Positions 1-5,816 of a DNA stretch of 5,816 bases are shown here, piece by piece. Positions within the stretch are counted from its first letter, which is position 1, and each line of letters opens with the position of its first letter. The notes beneath the pieces are model-generated. The model was not told where the DNA came from. It was given only the letters and a program-made list of their open reading frames with translations, and did not search any database. The DNA comes from an uncultured Flavobacteriales bacterium (GTDB lineage: Bacteria > Bacteroidota > Bacteroidia > Flavobacteriales_D > Sanyastnellaceae). Position numbers and translations under genes: made by a program. The DNA lies in contig CALKUW010000089.1 in NCBI GenBank assembly GCA_937996585.1, positions 1 to 5,816 of the forward strand, in the 5' to 3' direction.

Positions 1-2817
1 ACCGAGACCGGCACCAGCCTGGCTGGCATCAAGTTCACTCTGCAAAGCACCATCGGCAGCGATGCGGGCCGTCTCCTCGTCGTCGATGTTGTCCTGCAAC
101 GTCACATCGGCAGCGTCGCTGTCAAGCTCATTCTGATCAACGTCGGACTGGACTCCATTGATGTTGGTCTGCAACGTGCCGTCAGCAGCGATGCGGGCCG
201 TCTCCTCGTCGTCAATGTTGGACTGGAGGTAACCATCAGCAGCAATGCGGGCCGTCTCCTCGTCGTCGATGTTGGACTGGAGGGTGTTGTCCGCAGCGAT
301 GCGGGCTGTCTCCTCGTCGTCGATATTGGACTGGAGGGTACCATCAGCGTTGTTGCTGGCCGTCTCATTGGCATCGATGTCCGCCTGGAGCGCAACAATG
401 TCTCCGTCGTTCGCGAGAATCGCAGCAGCGTTGGCGTTCACATCCAGGGCCAGCGTATCGTCAACATCCTGCAGGGCCGTGATGGCGCTGGCGTTCGTGG
501 CGATGTCCGTGTCATTGGAGGAAATGTTGCCCGCGTTCGTGGAGATGTCACCGTCATTGGACTGAATGGCCAAGAGGTTGGCGGCTGCGGCAGCAGCGTT
601 GGCATTCACGTCAGCAGCAAGCGTGTCGTCCACATCCTGCAGGGCCGTGATGGCGCTGGCGTTTGTGGCGATGTCCGTGTCGTTGGAGGAAATGTTGCCG
701 GCGTTCGTGGAGATGTCAGCATCATTGGACTGAATGGCCAAGAGGTTGGCGGCTGCAGCAGCAGCGTTGGCATTCACGTCCAGAGCCAACGTGTCGTCCA
801 CATCCTGCAAGGCCGTGATGGCGCTGGCGTTGGTGGAAATATCCGAAGCATTCGTGGCGATGTCGCCATCGTTGGACTGGATGGCAGCGAGGTTCAAGGC
901 GATGTCTGCCGCATTGGCATTCACATCAGCAGCGAGCGTGTCGTCCACGCCCTGGAGGGTCGTGATGGCACCGGCATTCGTGGAAATGTCCGAGGCATTC
1001 GTAGCGATGTCGCCGTCATTGCCCTGGATGTCCAAGAGGTTGGCGGCGGCGGCGGCGGCGTTGGCATTCACATCGGCAGCAAGCGTGTCGTCCACGCCTT
1101 GAAGAGCGAGGATGTCTGCATCATTGGAGTCGATCTGGCCCTGGAGGCTTGTCACATCCGCATTGGTAGCTTCGACCTCATCGGCGAGGTCAGATGCCAC
1201 CTGAGCAATGATGCCGCTCTGGCCGCCATCGAGGGAGTCGATGCGGGCATCGAGGGCAGCCTCGGCTGCAAGCGCGCGGGTCTCCTCATCGGTGATGGCT
1301 TGCGTGTAACCGGCAATCTCGTTGTCGACCACATTGTCGACGTACCCCTTGTTGGCAAGGTGATCGTCAGCAATCGGAGCCTCCGTGCTGAGCACGTTGC
1401 CCGTGAAGGACGCGCTACCGGCCGTGATGTTGTCGCTCACCGTCAGGTCATTCTGAACAGTGAGATTGGTCGTGAGGATCTTACCCGTCACCTGCAATTG
1501 GACACTGGCGGCATCCGAAGCAGTCATCGTGACCGTCGTACCTACCCGAAGCTTATCGATGTCACCTTCCGTCGTGAGCACTCCAGCCGAGAAATCGAAG
1601 TGATCGTTGGCCTCGACCAGGTCCGAAAGGTCGGAGAGGTCGGACTGCAACTGGCTCACGGAAGTGTTGAGGGCGAGGATGTCGCCATCGTTGGACTCGA
1701 TCAAACCGAGCAACGTGGCATCCTCAGCCTGGCGAGCGGAAGCCTCGGAAGCGAGGTCCGTCTGCAGCTGGGAGATGTCACCGGCGTTCGTGCTGGCAGC
1801 ACCGGCATTCGCGGCGATGTCCGTGTCGTTGGACTGGATCAGGCCAAGCAACGTGGCATCCTCGGATTGGCGGGCGGAAGCCTCGGAAGCGAGGTCCGTC
1901 TGCAACTGCGAGATATCACCGGCGTTCGTGCTGATGTCCGACGCGTTGGTGGCAATGTCACCTGCGTTCGTGCTGATGCCCGCAGCGTTCGTGCCAATGG
2001 CCGTCGCGTTCGTGGAAACACCTCCAGCATTCGTGCTGATGCCCGAAGCGTTCGTGGCGATGTCACCATCGTTGGCGAGGATCGCGGCAGCGTTCGTGCT
2101 GACACCCGAAGCGTTCGTGGCAATGTCACCGGCATTCGTGCTGATGCCCGAAGCGTTGGTGGCAATGTCACCGGAATTCGTGCTGATGCCCGAAGCGTTC
2201 GTGGCAATGTCACCCGCATTCGTGCTGATGCCCGAAGCATTGGTGCCAATGGCGGAAGCATTGGTGGAGATGCCCGATTCGTTCGTGGCGATGTTGCCCG
2301 TATTCGTGGCAATCAACCCGGCCAGGTCCGAAAGGTCCGTGGCGAGACCAGCATCACCGGCTGCCCGGTCTGCGATCTCCTGGGCGAGGGCCACCGCGAG
2401 GCTGTCGGCCGTCCCCTCAGGCGCATTGGCTGCGAACAACGCAACCGGGACGGCGGTCACCGCCATCATGCCGAAGGAGGCGAAGCCGCCACCGCTGTTG
2501 ACCTCCACTTGGAAGGAGTAGCCACCGGCTGACCAATCGACTCCGGCCAAAGCCTCCGCGCCGGCAACGCTGCCGATGGTGAGGTTGATCAGGCCGAACT
2601 CGTCAGTGAGCACGCTGGTATGGGTCTCCGTCCAAACCGCGGAAGACGCGGCATCGAGGAGTGTAAAACGCACGTCAAGGGTGGCATTCTCCAGAGCATC
2701 ACCACCCGCATCACGGGCGACGGCTTGGTATGCAATCCCATAGTTTTGCTGGGCTTGGAGGCCAAATGTGGCTGCCAGCAGGAACGTGGACAGAAGGATT
2801 GAGCGAATCAGTTTCAT
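1..2817 (-). CDS. Secreted repeat-rich fibrous surface protein with trimeric coiled-coil-like stalk (C-terminus outside window)
   Basis: The frame is open for 939 codons with no stop and leaves the window at base 1, so the C-terminus is missing. Residues 1-22 form a signal peptide (MKLIRS, a hydrophobic stretch, LQA before Gln23). Residues 23-132 resemble the N-terminal domain of many Bacteroidota surface proteins: YQAVARD at 30-36, EFGLINLTIG at 73-82, VPVALFAANA at 123-132. The stalk follows: I/V-x-x-N heptads (169-302), two 46-residue units (300-391), a non-repetitive insert (about 404-507, with DDHLANKGYVDN), five VDDTLA-DVNANA units (572-797) and 18-residue units (825-928). There is no Cys, only two Trp (62, 95) and four Lys in 939 residues, while Asp, Asn, Ala, Thr and Ser dominate. 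The start at 2817 is preferred because the signal peptide begins there; in-frame ATGs at 2841, 2880 and 2922 would bury it. I infer an exported, probably trimeric adhesin-like fibre. The anchor is not visible and the ligand is unknown. Confidence 0.88.
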   Translation of the reverse strand, partial: MKLIRSILLSTFLLAATFGLQAQQNYGIAYQAVARDAGGDALENATLDVRFTLLDAASSAVWTETHTSVLTDEFGLINLTIGSVAGAEALAGVDWSAGGYSFQVEVNSGGGFASFGMMAVTAVPVALFAANAPEGTADSLAVALAQEIADRAAGDAGLATDLSDLAGLIATNTGNIATNESGISTNASAIGTNASGISTNAGDIATNASGISTNSGDIATNASGISTNAGDIATNASGVSTNAAAILANDGDIATNASGISTNAGGVSTNATAIGTNAAGISTNAGDIATNASDISTNAGDISQLQTDLASEASARQSEDATLLGLIQSNDTDIAANAGAASTNAGDISQLQTDLASEASARQAEDATLLGLIESNDGDILALNTSVSQLQSDLSDLSDLVEANDHFDFSAGVLTTEGDIDKLRVGTTVTMTASDAASVQLQVTGKILTTNLTVQNDLTVSDNITAGSASFTGNVLSTEAPIADDHLANKGYVDNVVDNEIAGYTQAITDEETRALAAEAALDARIDSLDGGQSGIIAQVASDLADEVEATNADVTSLQGQIDSNDADILALQGVDDTLAADVNANAAAAAANLLDIQGNDGDIATNASDISTNAGAITTLQGVDDTLAADVNANAADIALNLAAIQSNDGDIATNASDISTNASAITALQDVDDTLALDVNANAAAAAANLLAIQSNDADISTNAGNISSNDTDIATNASAITALQDVDDTLAADVNANAAAAAANLLAIQSNDGDISTNAGNISSNDTDIATNASAITALQDVDDTLALDVNANAAAILANDGDIVALQADIDANETASNNADGTLQSNIDDEETARIAADNTLQSNIDDEETARIAADGYLQSNIDDEETARIAADGTLQTNINGVQSDVDQNELDSDAADVTLQDNIDDEETARIAADGALQSELDASQAGAGLG
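34..345 (-). repeat. 54-bp repeats coding 18-residue TLQSNIDDEETARIAAD units
   Basis: Units start at residues 825, 843, 861, 879, 904 and 922. Four are of the full TLQ-x-NIDDEETARIAA type, the one at 879 is diverged and seven residues longer (25), and the last runs to about residue 928 as ALQSELDA before the sequence changes to SQAGAGLG at the window edge. Eighteen residues equal one heptad plus one hendecad. Related single units occur at 508-525 (ITDEETRALAAEAALDAR). Such charged helical repeats are known from stalks and tail-fibre-like proteins. Confidence 0.88.
427..1104 (-). repeat. Five VDDTLA-DVNANA repeats, periods 147 and 168 bp
   Basis: The block LQ(G/D)VDDTLA(A/L)DVNANA recurs with Val of VDD at residues 575, 624, 673, 729 and 785, spacings of 49, 49, 56 and 56 residues. 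Between blocks lie Ala-rich NAAAAAANLL segments and further (I)xTN heptads. All spacings are multiples of seven, so the heptad register is kept. The two adjacent 168-bp units at 466-633 and 634-801 differ at 11 positions by my count (about 93% identical), which indicates recent duplication or homogenisation. Confidence 0.88.
1678..1920 (-). repeat. Two copies of a unit with 138-bp period in the fibre gene
   Basis: Residues 300-334 and 346-380 are near-identical copies starting GDISQLQTDLASEASARQ and ending in SND-x-DI, 46 residues apart. They differ at Ser/Ala318-364, Gln/Glu328-374 and Thr/Gly332-378. The period is not a multiple of seven but equals five heptads plus one hendecad (35+11), so a continuous coiled coil is still possible. 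The heavier charge and Leu content suggests a change of stalk type after the Asn-core section. Confidence 0.85.
1912..2313 (-). repeat. 21-bp tandem repeats coding 19 I/V-x-x-N heptads
   Basis: Within the fibre gene, residues 169-302 repeat every seven residues without a break: I or V at 169, 176, 183 and so on to 302, and Asn three residues after each of the first 19. Units alternate between GISTNAG and DIATNAS types, giving a 42-bp higher-order repeat in part of the array. The I@a/N@d layout matches a known trimeric coiled-coil motif in trimeric autotransporter stalks, in which core Asn residues hold anions. Trimerisation here is inferred from that pattern. Confidence 0.9.
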
Positions 2818-2928
2818 CTCGGTTAAGATTTCTCGAAGCATGAAGATAGGAATAATTTTCGATAAATATCCAATTTTCATCGTTGAAACCGGATTTTTTT
2901 CTCTCGTATCCCCTGTAATCATCGAAAC
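2818..2928. promoter_or_regulatory. AT-rich divergent intergenic region, presumed promoters both ways
   Basis: The 111 bp between the start of the fibre gene (minus) and the DUF4286-type gene (plus) are clearly richer in A/T than the flanking genes, as expected for back-to-back promoters. I looked for the Bacteroidota pattern TTG, about 20 bases, then TAnnTTTG. TAATTTTC at 2853-2860 (plus) fits five of six fixed bases but lacks a well-placed TTG. On the minus strand TATCTTCA, ending a few bases before the ATG at 2841, fits four of six with a TTG about 22 bases upstream. Neither is convincing. No Shine-Dalgarno sequence is visible before either start. Confidence 0.4.
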
Positions 2929-3264
2929 ATGGCTGAAACACACCTTATATATAATGTAACAGTGTCTGTCGACGAAAGTGTTCACTCCAAGTGGATGAAG
3001 TGGATGTTGGACGAACATTTGCGCGACATGCTCGGCACGGGATGCTTCCTGGGATTCACCTTCTCCGAACTGCATACCGAAGACGCCATAGGACCCACCT
3101 ACACCGTCCAATACGAGCTGGCCAGCCGGGCGGATTTCGAACGGTACGAACGCCAATTCGCCCCCGGGATGAGGGACAAGGGGGCCAAGCTGTTTGGTGA
3201 GAAAGCCCTCGCATTCAGGACCACGATGTCAGTCCTCGCGAAAGGCCAATTGCGCGATCAATGA
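2929..3264 (+). CDS. DUF4286 family protein
   Basis: This is a 111-residue protein without signal peptide or membrane segment, probably cytoplasmic. It fits a small family of unknown function widespread in Bacteroidota (DUF4286) by its YNVTVSVD start (residues 8-15), the W-x-x-W-M-x-x-EH motif (22-30), TGCFLGF (37-43), a YTVQYELAS strand, and a FERYERQFAP helix followed by FGEKALAFRT. The alternating strand-helix pattern suggests a small dimeric alpha/beta-barrel fold, which is inference. Its stop overlaps the rsmA start by an ATGA at 3261-3264, so the two are probably one transcript with coupled translation. That hints at, but does not prove, a role related to ribosome maturation. The start at 2929 follows the AT-rich promoter region and gives the normal family length. 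Confidence 0.85.
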   Translation: MAETHLIYNVTVSVDESVHSKWMKWMLDEHLRDMLGTGCFLGFTFSELHTEDAIGPTYTVQYELASRADFERYERQFAPGMRDKGAKLFGEKALAFRTTMSVLAKGQLRDQ

Positions 3265-4064
3265 ACCGCAAACGTCCGCACTCAGACCAAGGGGTTGCCG
3301 CCAAGAAGCACCTGGGCCAACACTTCCTCAAGGACGAGGGGGTCTGCCACAGGATGGTCGCCCTCATGGACCTGCCCGAAGACCATGCAGTCCTTGAGGT
3401 GGGACCCGGCACGGGGGCATTGACCCGCCCTTTGGTCGACCGGTTCGGTGCATCGGTACACGTGGTCGAAATTGACCGTGAGTCGGTCGCATTCCTCCAC
3501 GACGCGGAATGGATCGGCAATGACCGGATTCATGCGGCAGACCTGTTGCGTGTCCACCCTCAGGACCTCGACATCACCCAACCGTTTCTGCTGGCAGGCA
3601 ATTTCCCTTACAACATCAGCAGCCAGATCCTCTTCCGCTTGCTGGAATGGCGGGACCAGGTACCCCTGTGCGTAGGGATGTTCCAGAAGGAAGTGGCCGA
3701 CCGTGTTTGCGCCCCGCACGGCTCCAAGACCTACGGCATCCTGTCGGTCCTGCTTCAAGTGTACTATCGATGTGAATACGCGTTCACCATTGGGCCGGAG
3801 GCGTTCATTCCACCCCCCAAAGTGAAGTCTGGCGTCATCCGCCTGACCCGCACACCGGAATCCGATCCCGATGTGGACTTCGAACAATTGAGACGCGCGG
3901 TCAAGGCCGGGTTCGGCCAGCGCCGCAAGACCCTGCGCAACGCCTTGCGCGCCGGTGGATTCGATGCCGATTCCATCCCGGAACAATGGATCGGAAAGCG
4001 GGCAGAGCAACTCAGCCCCACCGACTTCGTCACCTTGGCAAAAGCCCTCAGGTCCGCATCCTGA
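3261..4064 (+). CDS. rsmA: 16S rRNA (adenine(1518)-N6/adenine(1519)-N6)-dimethyltransferase RsmA/KsgA
   Basis: The protein (267 residues, normal length) transfers four methyl groups from S-adenosylmethionine to two adjacent adenines near the 3' end of 16S rRNA, a late step and checkpoint in small-subunit assembly. Visible motifs are KKHLGQHFL (15-23), the SAM-binding VLEVGPGTG (44-52), the acidic VVEID (68-72), AADLL (92-96), the catalytic NFPY (114-117, within GNFPYNISSQI), FQKEVADRV (141-149), FIPPPKVKSGVIRL (182-195) and FGQRRKTLRNAL (218-229). NFPY instead of the NLPY of enterobacteria is a familiar variant of this motif. The ATG overlaps the stop of the upstream gene, which fixes the start and suggests translational coupling. 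Loss of this enzyme is known to give kasugamycin resistance in other bacteria. Confidence 0.97.
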   Translation: MNRKRPHSDQGVAAKKHLGQHFLKDEGVCHRMVALMDLPEDHAVLEVGPGTGALTRPLVDRFGASVHVVEIDRESVAFLHDAEWIGNDRIHAADLLRVHPQDLDITQPFLLAGNFPYNISSQILFRLLEWRDQVPLCVGMFQKEVADRVCAPHGSKTYGILSVLLQVYYRCEYAFTIGPEAFIPPPKVKSGVIRLTRTPESDPDVDFEQLRRAVKAGFGQRRKTLRNALRAGGFDADSIPEQWIGKRAEQLSPTDFVTLAKALRSAS

Positions 4065-4191
4065 AGACGGAATCCGGCCTATTCAAGCATCCTGTTTTCC
4101 GCGGTTCCTACAGGCATCCAAGACCACGCCCACACCCTCCATACCCGCAGAACCGCCTGTCTTTCCGTATCTTGCACTGAAGCTCTCTGCA

Positions 4192-5223
4192 ATGATCGGA
4201 GCGAACACGCTACAAGAATTCGTTGTGGCGCGTCAGGCGGAATTCGCCGGCGCCACTGGTGATCTCTCACGGCTCCTGACCGACATCGGGACGGCCGCCA
4301 AGATGGTCAACCGGCACGTGAACCGTGCCGGACTCTCGGGCATCCTGGGTGCCCACACCCCCGATGGAAACGGCAGCACCAACGTGCAGGGCGAAGCCCA
4401 GCAGAAGCTCGACGTCTACGCCGACGACACCTTCCACCGCGTCCTCCAATCCTGCCTGAAGGTCGGTGGCATCGTCTCCGAAGAACAACCGGGCATCATG
4501 CATGTCGACCACAGTGAGCGCGGCCAGGGCAAGGGCTACGGCAAATACGTCGTCTGCATCGATCCCCTCGACGGCTCGTCCAACATCGACGTCAACATCA
4601 GCGTCGGCACCATCTTCGGTATCCACCGCCGCCGGACTCCCTTGACGGAGCCCACCTCCATGGAGGACTTCCTGCAACCGGCCAAGGACCTTGTGGCCGC
4701 CGGGTACGTCCTCTACGGCAGCTCCACCATGCTCGTTTACTCCACCGGATGTGGCGTCCACGGCTTCACCTACGACCCTTCCATCGGCGAGTTCTTCCTC
4801 TCCCACCCCGACATGAAGTTCCCGAAGCAAGCGAAGGTCTACAGCATGAACGAGTCCTACCTCGACGAAGCTGTGGCCGGGGTAAAGCCGTTCATCAAGG
4901 AATGCCGGAAGCGCGGCCTGACCGCCCGGTACACCGGCGCCCTCGTGGCCGACTTCCACCGCAACCTCATCAACGGCGGCATCTACCTCTATCCAGGTAC
5001 CGACGAGAAGCCAGGCGGCAAGCTCCGCATGCTGTATGAAGCCCAACCCCTCGCCTTCCTCGCCCACCAGGCCGGCGGGTCCACCCGGTGCCACCTCCAT
5101 GACCTGCTCTACCGCACCCCGACGTCCCTCCACGAGCGCACCCCCCTCTTCACGGGCAACACCAGCGAAATCAACCGCCTCGTCCATTCCATGGAAACGG
5201 CCGTGGAGAACATCACTTCCTGA
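4192..5223 (+). CDS. fbp: Fructose-1,6-bisphosphatase, class I
   Basis: This cytoplasmic enzyme hydrolyses fructose 1,6-bisphosphate to fructose 6-phosphate, the committed step of gluconeogenesis. With the start at 4192 it has 343 residues, as expected for the family. TLQEFVVARQ, TGDLSRLL and NVQGEAQQKLD mark the N-terminal part. Metal ligands are E97-E98 (SEEQPG), D124-P-L-D127 in DPLDGSSN, and E283 (LRMLYEAQP). Other landmarks are YVLYGSSTMLVYSTG, FTYDPSIGEFFLSHP, YTGALVADFHRNLINGGIYLYP (written here as consecutive family blocks) and K277. The frame stays open upstream to 3955, but that part overlaps rsmA and has no family similarity, so I reject it. No Shine-Dalgarno is seen. Residues 297-303 (STRCHLH) do not look like the usual ASDG-type segment before the LH-x-R motif (313-316), possibly a compensated frameshift. 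It lies 127 bp after rsmA, so co-transcription is uncertain. Confidence 0.95.
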   Translation: MIGANTLQEFVVARQAEFAGATGDLSRLLTDIGTAAKMVNRHVNRAGLSGILGAHTPDGNGSTNVQGEAQQKLDVYADDTFHRVLQSCLKVGGIVSEEQPGIMHVDHSERGQGKGYGKYVVCIDPLDGSSNIDVNISVGTIFGIHRRRTPLTEPTSMEDFLQPAKDLVAAGYVLYGSSTMLVYSTGCGVHGFTYDPSIGEFFLSHPDMKFPKQAKVYSMNESYLDEAVAGVKPFIKECRKRGLTARYTGALVADFHRNLINGGIYLYPGTDEKPGGKLRMLYEAQPLAFLAHQAGGSTRCHLHDLLYRTPTSLHERTPLFTGNTSEINRLVHSMETAVENITS

Positions 5224-5260
5224 CGGCGGCGAACACCGAACTCTTCCTGCGCTACCGTTG

Positions 5261-5268
5261 TAGCCTTG
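5261..5268 (+). promoter_or_regulatory. Weak candidate Bacteroidota -7 element before the receptor gene
   Basis: TAGCCTTG matches TAnnTTTG at five of six fixed positions and lies 18 bases before the receptor start. No TTG is found at the expected distance upstream, so the match may be chance. The alternative is read-through from fbp across the 63-bp gap, which holds no hairpin terminator that I can see. Confidence 0.2.
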
Positions 5269-5286
5269 CGGTCACAATTGACCTGC

Positions 5287-5816
5287 ATGACGATTCGGTT
5301 TCCCTTCGCCCTGCTTCTGCTTGCCCCGTTCTTCCGCGCTTCCGCCCAGGACACCCTCTCGATTCCCGAGGCGGTGATCCAAACCACATTCAGTGAAACG
5401 GAAGCGGCTTCACCCCGCAACCTCGTGACGCTCATCCCTGAGGTCATTGCCGGAGCGGCCCAACCCTCCCTGGATGGACTGCTCGAGACGGTACCGGGCA
5501 TCGACGCACGGCAACGCGGGCCCTGGGGCACCCAGACCGACCTCAGCATCCGGGGCGGTTCCTTCGAACAAGTTGCACTCTGGGTCGACGGCATCCGCTG
5601 GAGCGCCCCCCATACAGGACACCACCTGCTCAACCTACCGATTGATCCCGAGGACATCCAACGCGTGCAGGTCGTCCGCGGCGGCGGCGGCGCCCTCGGC
5701 AGCGGCGGCGTGACCGGCGGCATCGTGCTGCACACCGGTCCCGGAGATGCAGATGAAACGGCAGTCTCCGTCGAAGGTGGATCCTACGGGTGGAACCGCA
5801 TCCGCGCGCGCCACGA
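5287..5816 (+). CDS. TonB-dependent outer-membrane receptor, N-terminal part (C-terminus outside window)
   Basis: The frame runs 176 codons from the ATG to the right edge without a stop. Residues 1-20 form a signal peptide (MTIRFPFALLLLAPF, then ASA before Gln21). Residues about 44-150 are the plug domain that closes the barrel of TonB-dependent receptors: LDGLLETVPGID (62-73), TDLSIRGGSFEQVALWVDGI (84-103), APHTGHHLLNLP (107-118), IQRVQVVRG (124-132), and GGVTGGIVLHT (140-150), followed by the first barrel strands (VSVEGGSYGW). No N-terminal carboxypeptidase-regulatory-like domain is present, so this is not a SusC type. It resembles BtuB/siderophore-type receptors that import scarce nutrients with energy from TonB-ExbBD. 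The substrate cannot be told. The stretch GGGGALGSGG (132-141) is unusually Gly-rich where most relatives have a G-P-x-S-x-L-Y-G pattern. Confidence 0.92.
   Translation, partial: MTIRFPFALLLLAPFFRASAQDTLSIPEAVIQTTFSETEAASPRNLVTLIPEVIAGAAQPSLDGLLETVPGIDARQRGPWGTQTDLSIRGGSFEQVALWVDGIRWSAPHTGHHLLNLPIDPEDIQRVQVVRGGGGALGSGGVTGGIVLHTGPGDADETAVSVEGGSYGWNRIRARH

Noticed and set aside
1839..2312. Minus-strand Arg/Pro-rich frame of 157 codons
   Set aside because: It is an out-of-frame reading of the fibre gene on the same strand. Its composition comes from shifted reading of the 21-bp repeat.
1912..2313. Regular 21-bp repeats considered as a CRISPR array or iteron origin
   Set aside because: There are no unique spacers between the units, the period is an exact codon multiple in an open frame, and third-position variation shows protein-level selection.
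1607..2521. Plus-strand open frame of 304 codons with FVAMSPAFVLMPEA-like repeats
   Set aside because: It is another antisense frame of the same repeats. The apparently hydrophobic repeats mimic membrane protein but are only the reverse complement of Asn/Asp/Ala-rich codons.
1099..2532. Plus-strand open frame of 477 codons
   Set aside because: It lies codon-for-codon opposite the fibre gene, and its apparent V-R-G/R-A-D-A-R-S repeats are the complement of the TNAS/ISTNAG repeats. It has no signal, start context or recognisable domain, and the minus frame explains the region fully.
3282..4010. Minus-strand open frame of 242 codons opposite rsmA
   Set aside because: It is an antisense shadow of rsmA, whose motifs are complete.
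4065..4191. Possible hairpin between GCGGTTC (4101-4107) and GAACCGC (4150-4156) as a terminator or riboswitch after rsmA
   Set aside because: The stem is only seven pairs with a loop of about 42 bases and no U-tract follows. This is easily chance in GC-rich DNA.
3955..4191. 79-codon N-terminal extension of fbp
   Set aside because: It overlaps the last part of rsmA in another frame and has no similarity to the family. The family N-terminus begins shortly after the ATG at 4192.
4267..5187. Minus-strand open frame of 306 codons opposite fbp
   Set aside because: It is a GC-rich antisense shadow of a well supported conserved enzyme, with a Val/Gly/Glu-rich composition and no recognisable domain.

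Overview
The window suggests a GC-rich member of the Bacteroidota. The evidence is a secreted repeat protein whose N-terminal domain is of a kind common in that phylum, a DUF4286-type gene overlapping rsmA, a class I fructose-1,6-bisphosphatase of the Bacteroidota type, a TonB-dependent receptor with a TGHH-N-LP plug motif, and starts without a clear Shine-Dalgarno sequence. The species cannot be named from the sequence alone.

The left half (1-2817, minus strand) is one open frame of 939 codons that starts at 2817 and runs off the left edge without a stop. It encodes a signal peptide, a globular N-terminal domain, a long fibrous stalk made of at least four families of short repeats, and a non-repetitive insert in the middle. 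The first stalk section has 19 consecutive heptads with Ile/Val at position a and Asn at position d, the pattern known from ion-binding trimeric coiled coils of bacterial adhesin stalks. Several long plus-strand open frames over this region are antisense shadows caused by its biased repetitive codons.

An AT-rich gap of 111 bp (2818-2928) separates this gene from a divergent plus-strand group. First comes a 111-residue DUF4286-type protein (2929-3264), then rsmA (3261-4064), overlapping it by an ATGA and probably translationally coupled. After 127 bp comes fbp (4192-5223), a gluconeogenic enzyme with its metal and substrate motifs in place but one altered C-terminal segment. After a further 63 bp the N-terminal part of a TonB-dependent outer-membrane receptor begins (5287) and runs off the right edge.

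The plus-strand genes are housekeeping or envelope genes with no obvious common pathway apart from the coupled DUF4286-rsmA pair. I see no tRNA, rRNA, CRISPR array, insertion sequence, prophage or defence system. The most unusual object is the repetitive surface fibre gene.
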